Assembly: GCF_000283155.1 (NCBI RefSeq)
Contig: NW_004454166.1
Span: forward strand, 891,088 to 955,087
From: Ceratotherium simum simum
Taxonomy: Eukaryota > Chordata > Mammalia > Perissodactyla > Rhinocerotidae
Direction: 5' to 3'
DNA: 64,000 bases
In this document: positions 56,110 to 64,000 of the stretch, piece after piece
Position numbering within the stretch: position 1 is the stretch's first letter
Layout: every line of letters begins with the position of its first letter
Program-made: the position numbers and the translations under genes
Notes under the pieces: model-generated
Seen by the model: the letters and a program-made list of their open reading frames with translations, nothing else
Database searches by the model: none
Told to the model about the DNA's origin: nothing

Positions 56110-56668
56110 CTGTGTATTTTCCAAAAATGGGCATAATAATATTTCCAGTCCCACGTGCTCTTCCAGAACTTTACCACTCTCCGTCAGAGGTAGAGTCCAT
56201 GTTCCCTCCCCTTGAACCTGGGTGGACCTTTATGACTGCTTTTCTATAGGTACAGGCTGATAGGTATAGGCATTCTATACTGTTGTGATGCTATGTGACT
56301 TCTGAGGCTGGGTCATAAAAAGCAATATAGCTTCTACTTGGCATTCTCTATTAGCACATTTGTCCTTGGAACTCAGTCACCATGCCATGAGGAAGCCCAG
56401 GTCATATGGAGAGGAACCCAGGTCCCTAGTCCTCAAACCTGCCTAACCCCCCAGCCAGAAGCCAGCACCAACTTGCCAGCTACCTTGAAAGTGGATCCTC
56501 TAGCCCTCAACTGAGCCACCCAGCTGATGCCATGTGGAGCAGATGAACCTTTCCTGCTGAGCCCAGTCCAAATGGCCGGGCTGGAAACAAAGTATCTGAT
56601 ATCATTGTTTGAAGTCATTGCATTCCGGGGTCGTTTGTTACATAGCAATAGAAAACTAGAATACCTTA
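56110..56668 (+). mobile_element. MLT1-type solo LTR
   Basis: Non-coding LTR of an old MaLR endogenous retrovirus-like element: 'ccagtcccacgtgctcttcc' near the left, 'agccagcaccaacttgccag' in the middle and 'cgtttgttacatagcaatag' then 'aaaactagaat' at the right end. The 80-codon minus and 65-codon plus frames over it are artefacts. Confidence 0.75.
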
Positions 56669-56674
56669 GTATCA

Positions 56675-57185
56675 CAGATGAGGAAGCTGTGCTTCAAAGA
56701 AATGAAGTGGCCCTTCTCTGCTGAAGGTTTCTGATCATTCCATAGCAGTTATCCACACTCAGAAAGATAAGTGATCTTTAAACTCTCTGAGATACAAGAT
56801 TATCAATCAGGCAAATAACCCAAATCTCATTTACAATGATTTCAATAATTTATCAACTATTTCTTTATTCTTTTGAATTTCTTCATTTTGATTTGCCATT
56901 TAACATCTAATTCTAGAAAGCTTTGCCTAAGTCCAGATCAGTTGAAGTATAAGATATAGATCATGTTAACGTTAGCCAGAAAAGACCGGCTCAGGGGCAG
57001 CCCCCAGAGAAACAGTTTTTAAAAATATTTCATCATGTGTTAGCTTCATTAGGAGTTGTGATTATTTTCCTTGAACATGAATAGCACACCCCTAAGAAAC
57101 GTGAATGATGAAAGCCTATTTGTTCTTAAGAGATTAAAGTTAAGCCAGACTTAATGGATTTTATCTATAACATTTATACACTATG
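56675..57185. other. unique AT-rich sequence, no gene seen
   Basis: No repeat recognised; several TTATC/GATAA motifs but no other structure. Confidence 0.35.
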
Positions 57186-57189
57186 CTTT

Positions 57190-57425
57190 CAGTTTAGCTG
57201 TTGATCTGAGACCAACCTAGGAACCTTGAATTCTAGGCTTTACTCTCCTCTAGATAAATTGGAGAATTTTAGGAATATTAGTTAAATTCATGGGGCCTGT
57301 TTCCACATTTGTAGAACAGGGGATTTGACCTGCACGTAAAGTATTTCTCTCCCCAGAATACGAATATTCTCTACCTGCTTTGCCTGCCTCACAAGGTGGC
57401 CGTGTAGAGACACTGTACAAGGAAG
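57190..57425 (+). repeat. MIR SINE
   Basis: 'ccttgaattctaggctttac', 'ggcctgtttccacatttgta' and 'gcctgcctcacaaggtggcc' follow MIR order with heavy divergence. Confidence 0.5.
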
Positions 57426-57429
57426 CGCT

Positions 57430-58050
57430 GCGTACAGCTCCAGGGGTGATCATCATCAATGTCGTTACCCACACGAGACCCAGGGCCAGGTCAGCCCACC
57501 GGAGGGGCCCTGCAGCGACACCACAGCACGATGCCGTGAAGGGGCTGTAGGGCCGGGGAAGCAGATGGTGAGCGAGAAGGTCAGAGGGCGCTGTCTCTCT
57601 GGTCTTCTTGCCCACACACTGCTCTAAGGACAACGCTCACTTTAATCAGCTTTCTCTTGGTGGAATCGAGTGCAGTGCTGCCTGAGATGGAGTTTTCCCT
57701 GAGCCCTTTGTAATCTTAGTGACAGCCCAGTTAACTGTAGCCAGATTGATTTTTAAGAAGCAAATGATAATAAGATCATACACGAAAATTTTTTCAAAGT
57801 GACATCTAGAATATGTCCAAAAGGCAGGGGGATGGGGAGAGAGGGTACAGGACACCATGCTTTCCAAAAGCCAGACTGAGAGCTTTGTTCAATTGTTCAC
57901 TTTTCTATTAGATTTCAACACTAAATTTTCTTCAAAACATACAAATGTGTTTTAGAAAAGATCAGAAAGGTAACAGAATTTTCATTAAGGAAAAAAGTTT
58001 GCTTATTTGCCTTTAAATTATTAAGAAGGCAGAGAGATAAAAGTATTTTT
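57430..58050. other. unique sequence, no gene seen
   Basis: A locally GC-rich patch at 57465-57600 carries a 127-codon minus-strand frame (57250-57633) that begins outside the MIR and runs through it; I see no known motif. Confidence 0.35.
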
Positions 58051-58271
58051 GACTATACTTAGAATTCTTAAACTGCCTTAGATGTTATCTAGTCCAACTG
58101 CCTGCTTTTTCAGATGAGGTCTAAAGAGGGAAAGTAAGGCAGCAACTGCTCATTGCCTACCCAGGATCCATTCCACACTTCCTCCTTAGGAGCAGAGCCC
58201 TGGGTATTGTGCCCAATCCAAACTTCACATTTCCTAGCCTGCACTTCACATACAGGTGCCCATTAGGATTT

Positions 58272-58481
58272 TTTTTTTAATAATTTTATTTATTTATTTT
58301 TTCCCCCAAAGCCCCAGTAGATAGTTGTATGTCATAGCTGCACATGCTTCTAGTTGCTGTATGTGGGACGTGGCCTCAGCACGGCCGGAGAAGCGGTGTG
58401 TCGGTGAGCGCCCGGGATCCGAACCCGGGCCGCCAGCAGCAGAGCACGCGCACTTAACTGCTAAGCCACGGGGCCGGCCCA
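58272..58481 (-). mobile_element. ERE SINE, short-tail subtype
   Basis: Antisense full copy from the T-run to the reversed head 'ccacggggccggcc', with reversed B box 'gggatccgaacccgggcc'. Perfect 14-bp target-site duplication GCCCATTAGGATTT at 58258-58271 and 58482-58495. Confidence 0.97.
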
Positions 58482-58683
58482 GCCCATTAGGATTTAAGAA
58501 GAAGTCATAGGAGGGGGTTATCGGGAAAGCTCTTTAATAGAGAGCCCCCTTTTGCCCTTCCATCTTTCCTGTTGCCTGGGATGTGGATATGATAGCTGGA
58601 GCTCTAATAGCCATTGGGACCATGAGGTGAACTTAAAGATGGAAATCTATGCTAAAGACTGTGGAACAAAAAGATAAATAGAG

Positions 58684-58756
58684 GGGCCAGTCTTCCTCAG
58701 CAAAAAGAGGAGGATTGGCAGATGTTAGCTCAGGGCCAATCTTCCTCAGGAAAAAA
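58684..58756 (+). mobile_element. tail-only, 5'-truncated ERE
   Basis: Just 73 bp: 'gggccagtcttcctcagc', 'aagaggaggattggcag' and 'atgttagctcagggccaatc' with an A-run. It has no tRNA-like head. A perfect 16-bp target-site duplication AAAAAGATAAATAGAG (58668-58683 and 58757-58772) shows that it inserted in this form. Confidence 0.95.
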
Positions 58757-58789
58757 AAAAAGATAAATAGAGTCTGGATCTATAAGAAG

Positions 58790-60440
58790 GCAAGGATATA
58801 TGGTGTAATCTCTCAAGTAGCTACTAAAATAATAGTAAAAGAATGTATAATTAAGAAGTTCAAAGAGAGAAGATGGAATAATAAAAAATAGTTGATTAAT
58901 CCAAAATAAGACAAGGAAGAACAGGAAAAAGAATATAAAACAGGTGGGACAAAAGGAAAACAAATAGTAAGACTGACTATAAACTCAAACAAATCTCCAG
59001 CCTCAATGGCTGCTGTAGCCCCAGCTCCCAAACCCACACGCTGGCCCAAGACGGGCAGTCTGAGCTTCAACAAGGAGAATGAGAACACCAGATTGAAACT
59101 CATCCAATATGTTTAAATCCATGAATTTATAATGATTTTTTAAAAAACTCTATTTGGTCATCTTTGGAGGATGCTAGGGTACCAATTCGTTATCTTGAAA
59201 GCTGGTAAGTAAAGGGAAAGAATCAAATCTTTATCCTGCCATTCGTATATGAACTGTACCCAGTTGTGTGCTGGTAAATGTTTAACAACTGGCTCTCTGG
59301 AGGAAAAAAGCACTGATTTTCATCATTTGTCCATTTCCATGGTGTAAATACTCCTATCATGGCCAATTCCAAGGTACCAATGTGACATTAATGAACATGG
59401 GGTTGGGAATTGGCTCTCATGAGCCGGCACAATTGGCTCTCATGAGCTGGCAACATATGGCTCCAGCTTACCACTCACTATATCTCTGAGTAACCAAGTA
59501 GTTGGTGAAGGGAAACATCTCTTTATCAAAAGCATTCCAGCTTACAAGTGAAAAAGAAATGATAGAACAAAACCATTTTGCAACTTCCAGTGTATTAGTG
59601 GATCTTGGCATTAAGCACCCACGGCTGTTAACATCACACTAGGAGACACAACCAAACATTATGTGCCTCCTGATGAAAGAATGCCACACCACTTAGGGCC
59701 TTGCCAATGGGATCAAACTCAAGTCTGTAGAGCCTCTGGATCCAGCTGCCAGTTTTGCAGGAAATATAAAGAACAGGGGACGATGTTGAACTGCACTGTG
59801 AGTGTGCAATAAGCAAGTCCAGGCTGTGGGAAACTCAACAGGTCAAATGGTCCAAGTCCTTCAACAGATAAATTGTGAGAAAGAAAGGAATGGAAAGGAG
59901 GCTGGTAGTTTAAAAGAGATTTAAATGACATAATCAACTTTTTAAATGGGCAAGATTAAAATATAGTGTCTAGGGGTACAGAGTTGGGTGATAAAACTAT
60001 AAAGAAATGCAAGGAAATGATCTTTCTAAAGTCAGGAGAGCGATTGCTCTGAGAGGAATGGAGTTGAGACCGCACGTGGAGGGGCTCCTGGGCTGGCTTG
60101 CAGAGTTCCATTTCTTGGCCTAGGTTACAAGAACTCATTATATATAACCCTGAGATGAACTCATTAAACTACTTATTTGTTTGTAGTTTTCTGTGTCTGT
60201 ATATGCTTTTACGATAAAAGAGGTTAAAACAAAGGCCAGATGAAAATAGTTCATACTGATGATTTCATTTAACAAAGTTCAAAACCAGACAAAACTAACC
60301 AGTGTGTGTTAGAGGTCAGGAGAGTAGCTACCCTTGGGTCAGGCTAGTGTCTGGAAGGAGGCACAAAAGGGCTTTTGGGTAATGTTCTGTTTTTTATCTG
60401 GTTGCTGGTCACATGGATGAGTTTACTTTGTGAAAATATG
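58790..60440 (+). repeat. old L1 pieces inside LTR-like repeat
   Basis: 58790-58990 resembles the L1 region just before ORF2 ('gttgattaatccaaaataag', 'gtgggacaaaaggaaaac'). 59910-60240 is a clear L1 3' end ('ggggtacagagttgggtgat', 'ccatttcttggcctagg'), and 60245-60440 a second 3' end. 59000-59900 is probably the same type of L1 but less certain. Confidence 0.6.
59408..59453 (+). repeat. 23-bp tandem duplication
   Basis: Two adjacent 23-bp units (59408-59430 and 59431-59453), 21 of 23 identical, centred on 'ggctctcatgagc'. Confidence 0.9.
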
Positions 60441-60534
60441 TGAGAGGAAATTAAACCATTATGTGTTAATACCACTGTTATTTTGGATTTTCTGCTATAT
60501 GCAACTGAACTTCATCCAAAGTCCCATGATGAGT

Positions 60535-61045
60535 TAATTGCAGGATGTTGTCTCTCCACCACTATCACTGTGATGCCGCCTGCCCTGTGGGTCCTAAATG
60601 ATTCAGCACAGCACCAGTCGCTGGGGTTTGAGCCAGTCTCCCCTCCAGGAGGCAGACGGTGCTGAGCACCACGCCTCCCACTGCCTCTGAGAGTCACTCA
60701 GTCATTCCATGAGTACTCACTGAGCCCCGACTTCTAGAGTTATAGAGATGAGTCCCACAGTCGCCATCCTCAATGGCGTCAGGAGTTAGTAGAAAGAAAT
60801 GTGAAATTATTATTTTAAACTGTATTGTTCAAAGACCCTGATATTAAGATGCACATTAGAAATTCCTTAGAGCTTAGCGGTAGGAAAATAATTTGTCTCT
60901 TTTGACAAACTGACATGCTTCCCTTTATCAGTAAATGAAAGCTATCTAGCTCACCACACGTTTCTTTTTGCCCAGGCTGTCAAGACAATCAGAGTTACAT
61001 TTAGTGCTAGACAACAGCACCTTTACTTGGCTGATAGCAACAAAT
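60535..61045. other. mostly unique; short L2-like piece
   Basis: A reverse-complement L2-like piece lies near 60690-60770 ('gagtactcactgagccccga'). Nothing else recognised. Confidence 0.4.
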
Positions 61046-61049
61046 CCCA

Positions 61050-61605
61050 CAGCTTCATGGTCTCCCCTGCCGACTTCCGATCTCTGTTCTCTTCTCAACT
61101 CTCTTTCCTAAATTTCTCACCACTTCAACTTCTGAGTACAACAGACAAAACTTCACAATCTGATCACAACCAAACCCTCTGGCCTCACCACTCACACAAA
61201 CACCCTCTATGCTGGTCACAGAGATTTTCTCGTCATTTCCCAAACATACCTTGTACTTTAGGCTCTAAGCACTTTCCTTAAATTTTTTTTTAAACGGCTT
61301 TATTGAGGTATCATTTACATAACAAAAAGTTCACCCATGGCAAGTGTTCCCTAAGTGCTTTGAACACGCCGCTCTTGCCCTCCTTTTTCAGTTAGTGATC
61401 TCTTGTTCCTCTTCAAGAGGCGATGTCACTCCCCTATCAAGTCACACCCAACAAACCCAGACTAAAATTTTTCCCTTCTTTAGAAGTTTACATTTGCCTC
61501 TATTATGGCATTTAGCATTTTACATTATTATTGTTTGTTGACATTTCTGTTCTGTCCACTAGAATGTGAGCTCCTTGAGGGCAGGCCGTGCATCTAAGGC
61601 CTTTT
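61050..61605 (+). repeat. L2 LINE, split by L1 tip
   Basis: Diverged L2 with a clear 3' part 'agaatgtgagctccttgagg' and 'gcaggccgtgcatct'. An antisense L1 tip at 61283-61345 interrupts it. Confidence 0.65.
61283..61345 (-). repeat. L1 3' tip inside L2
   Basis: 'cggctttattgaggtatcat' and 'aacaaaaagttcaccc' match the antisense end of L1M, as at 16697-16919. Confidence 0.7.
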
Positions 61606-61609
61606 CCAC

Positions 61610-62490
61610 CAGCTACACTGTCTTCCAGAACATGAACCATTGCCCTAAAGTAGTCAAGCTGCCCAGAGGAAGCTGCTCATCCAGCGCCGAATAACCTAGG
61701 ACCGCCATAACCATGGGAGCTCTACAAAGAACCAAGAAAATCCCTTCATTTGAGTTTGTCAGAATGTCTACACCATGGTGCACACTGCCCATGAACTCCA
61801 AGTCCAGACACAGGGGTTACATGAGAGTTTTAGACTCAGAAAAGGATACGGTGAAAGCGTGACACAGAATGGCTTCTAAGGAACATCAGCAGTGCTGACA
61901 ATACACTGTATTGGATCTCAGGCACCATCAATTGTAAGACACATCCCAATCTCAGAGGAAGGAAGAGGTGTTTTTCAGAGTCTGTGGAGTGTGGAAGTTA
62001 CTGCACACCTCAAGGAAAGGCAAGGAGAAAGGCAGGGCAGGATGGAGAACTTTAAATCCCTAAACTTTGAGAAGGTTATATAGTGCCCACCATGGCCCCA
62101 TCCCTGCCCTGAGAACTTCAAAATTAAAAAAAAAAAAAAAAATACTAAGCTAGAAACTAAATATAAAGAGGTCTAACAAATGTTCTGATTTTTCCTATAA
62201 GGACAACTTTAACTTTTTTTTTGGAAAACATCAGGTATCAATTTTTTTCCAAACAAAAATAATGTTGGTGAATGGCTCTGCCTTGCAGTGCCCTGGACAT
62301 GTGTTTAGTGTGCCTACCACAGGTCATCTAGCACTGGAGGGAGGGAAGGGTGGCGGCTCCATATAGAGCAGCCCCACAACACTCCACAGCCAAGTGCTGT
62401 GAATTGGTGGCCTAGAAAACGGATGTCTGCCTCAACTGCCCACATCTACTTTGCATGTGCTTCAATTACTTCATGAATAGAAACACAGAA
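61610..62490. other. unique sequence, no gene seen
   Basis: Only an A-run at 62126-62142 stands out; no supported exon. Confidence 0.4.
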
Positions 62491-62499
62491 TGACCAGTC

Positions 62500-62667
62500 C
62501 AGCGGGTCTCAAACTTGAGTGTGCATCACAATCACCTGCAGGGCTTGTTAAAGACAGATTGCTGAGCCCTACCCAGAGTTTCTGAGGCAGTAGGAATTTG
62601 CATATCTAGCAGGTTCCCCGATGATGCCCACATTGCTGGTTCAGGGACCACACATTTAGAACCACTG
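62500..62667 (+). mobile_element. MER5A hAT-Charlie MITE
   Basis: Complete copy from 'cagcgggtctcaaacttg' to 'tttagaaccactg'. Flanks GACCAGTC (62492-62499) and ACCTAGTC (62668-62675) are a decayed 8-bp target-site duplication (6 of 8). Confidence 0.9.
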
Positions 62668-62679
62668 ACCTAGTCTAAA

Positions 62680-62818
62680 CTACCCATTTTACAGAGAAGA
62701 AACGGGAGCATCTAGAAGGGAAGGGGCTTGCCAAAGATCACACACTAAGGTAATGGTAAAGCTGGGTCTGGACCTAAGTGCCTTCTCCTCATTATGCTAT
62801 ACCATGTGGCCTCCACTC
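62680..62818 (-). repeat. MIR SINE
   Basis: 'acccattttacagagaagaa', 'gccaaagatcacacactaag' and 'tatgctataccatgtggcc' in reverse-complement MIR order. Confidence 0.85.
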
Positions 62819-62819
62819 A

Positions 62820-63425
62820 GGTAGCTACATTAGTTGCCAGCCCAGAGAGGAGTGATAAAGGGTCTGATGAGCACTTTGTACCTACAAAATTTAAGTTTTA
62901 TATTTATATAATCAAATGAGACTCCTTGGGTCACTAGGTTTATCAATGAAACAAACCCATCCAATGTAAGCTATTATTTCTATTTGCTTTTAAAACTTGA
63001 TTTCTCCTTCCTCATCCTCTCTTTTTCTCTCTGTCTACATTCTTCAGAGCAATTTGCAGTAAGATTTCCCCAAAGACTAATATGTTTACAAGTTCTCTTT
63101 TGTCTTGAGTCCAAGTGTCTCCCTCACCTTTTCCAGTAAAACTGCATCCTGCTGCTACCCCACCCATTATCACAGAAGCAGAAGGAAGACATGGAGGGCT
63201 GAAGTACCCGTGCACACAGCCTTAAAACATAAAGAACTACAAAAAGCTCTCTGTGGAAACCCAAATTCACAGCAAGCAGGTGAAAAGATATACAACATCA
63301 AAGGCATGTTTGTCTGAAAATTATTTTCTTCGTTTAACAAAGACTTTCTTAAGTGTGTACTACATGCAAAGGCGCATGCCTCATTAGTAATTGGGGTCTG
63401 TCAGTATAGGGTTTTCTTTTTTTGT
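62820..63425. other. unique sequence, no gene seen
   Basis: No repeat recognised; short frames of 67-70 codons without motifs. Confidence 0.4.
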
Positions 63426-63429
63426 CTGA

Positions 63430-63540
63430 GCCTTACTCTGCTTTTAACTGTGCCATTCTATGTCATGACCCTGTTCCTGAGCACCTAACATATACTCTAC
63501 TCAGTGTTTGGGCACTCAATACATGTTTGTTGAATGGAGC
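63430..63540 (+). repeat. L2 3' end
   Basis: Ends 'cactcaatacatgtttgttg' then 'aatggagctgagc', the L2 terminal signature. Confidence 0.55.
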
Positions 63541-63544
63541 TGAG

Positions 63545-64000
63545 CTGAAGCCTGGTTGGACCTTGCTGACCGCCTTAGGAAACTCTCATTCTTCCCATTA
63601 CTTTGTAACCAGAATAGGCTACATATTTTCCCAACCAAAATCTGGCAACTTTATCACAGCGCCTGAGTATATATCCTTCTCCACCCAGCAACCCAAAACC
63701 GAAAAGGTTAGAAGTAGGGGGCAGCATGATGAAATAAAATCGAGTGGTTTAACATGGAAACCCAACAATGACCGGAGATGAAAGGAGAGGACCCGGATGG
63801 TCATATGGTAAGATGCCCAAGATAGACGAGTAAGAAATACAAGTTTTTCAGGAGAGTTACTATATCAGAATTGAAGAAGGTAGAAAAAAAAGGGGGGGGT
63901 TGCAAAGAGGCCTCTGGGGGATTTAACGTGGCCCTTGAGCCAGGAGGGAGACAGACCAGGGAAATTCTGTAACTGGGGAAGTTGAGGCAAAGGGACTGGA
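63545..64000. other. unique sequence at right edge
   Basis: Only an A8/G8 run at 63884-63899 stands out. A 119-codon plus-strand frame (63422-63781) begins in the L2 tail and has no known motif. Confidence 0.4.

Larger units (their letters stand above)
58150..60530 (+). mobile_element. LTR-like ancient repeat with nested insertions
   Basis: Pieces at about 58150-58790 ('cttcctgttgcctgggatgt', 'catgaggtgaacttaaag') and 60440-60530 ('ccactgttattttggatttt') look like the two parts of one MLT1-like LTR. Between and within them sit an antisense ERE, a tail-only ERE and L1. Family assignment is from memory. Confidence 0.5.

Noticed and set aside
57250..57633. 127-codon minus-strand frame
   Set aside because: Covers a MIR-like stretch and a GC-rich patch; no motif and no splice support.
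1..64000. CRISPR arrays, bacterial operons, phage or plasmid systems
   Set aside because: No regular direct repeats with spacers, no dense gene packing, and the repeats are those of mammals.

Overview
This window is non-coding mammalian nuclear DNA. Repeats identify the lineage. Thirteen copies of the tRNA-derived SINE family known as ERE (equine repetitive element) are present, most with a readable RNA polymerase III B box and several with perfect target-site duplications. ERE SINEs are confined to Perissodactyla (horse, rhinoceros, tapir). The shorter ERE subtype here has a tail unlike the one I recall as typical of Equus ERE1, so I lean weakly to rhinoceros or tapir; this rests on memory and was not checked. 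Older layers shared by placental or all mammals are MIR, L2, CR1/L3, old L1, MER5A-type hAT elements and MLT1-type LTRs.

No protein-coding gene can be named. None of the long open frames matches a protein I recognise. Most overlap repeats, or span the assembly gap and are open only because of N bases and high GC. The best genic landmark is a CpG island at about 34.86-35.88 kb, broken by a run of N at 35348-35592; it is probably a promoter with first exon, strand unknown. A 94-bp minus-strand segment at 17295-17388 has the look of an internal exon and is given as a weak candidate.

Layout. 0-9.2 kb: CR1/L3, a HAL1/L1-like piece, L2, two EREs, an L1 ORF2 fragment, MER5A, and L2 copies interrupted by MIR. 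9.2-20.7 kb: mostly unique DNA with L1 3' ends, L2, MIR and two EREs. 20.7-34.5 kb: L2, MIR, an old L1 3' end, an MLT1 LTR split by an ERE, a CR1/L3 piece, a composite ERE and a purine-rich tract. 34.5-36 kb: CpG island and gap with three MIR pieces in the same orientation. 36-47 kb: L2 and L2/MIR/MIR nesting, two EREs, and a 2-kb L1 5' portion. 47-64 kb: L1 3' portions, CR1/L3, five EREs (one only a tail), MLT1 LTRs, a deep nested insertion at 58-60.5 kb, L2 and MER5A.

There is no sign of a CRISPR array, operon, phage or other microbial system. The main points of interest are a composite SINE retroposed as one unit, a SINE copy made only of the tail, multi-layer nesting, the MIR-bearing CpG island with its gap, and a few unique AT-rich blocks that could be regulatory. 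Coordinates of old repeats are estimates by eye (about 10-40 bp).
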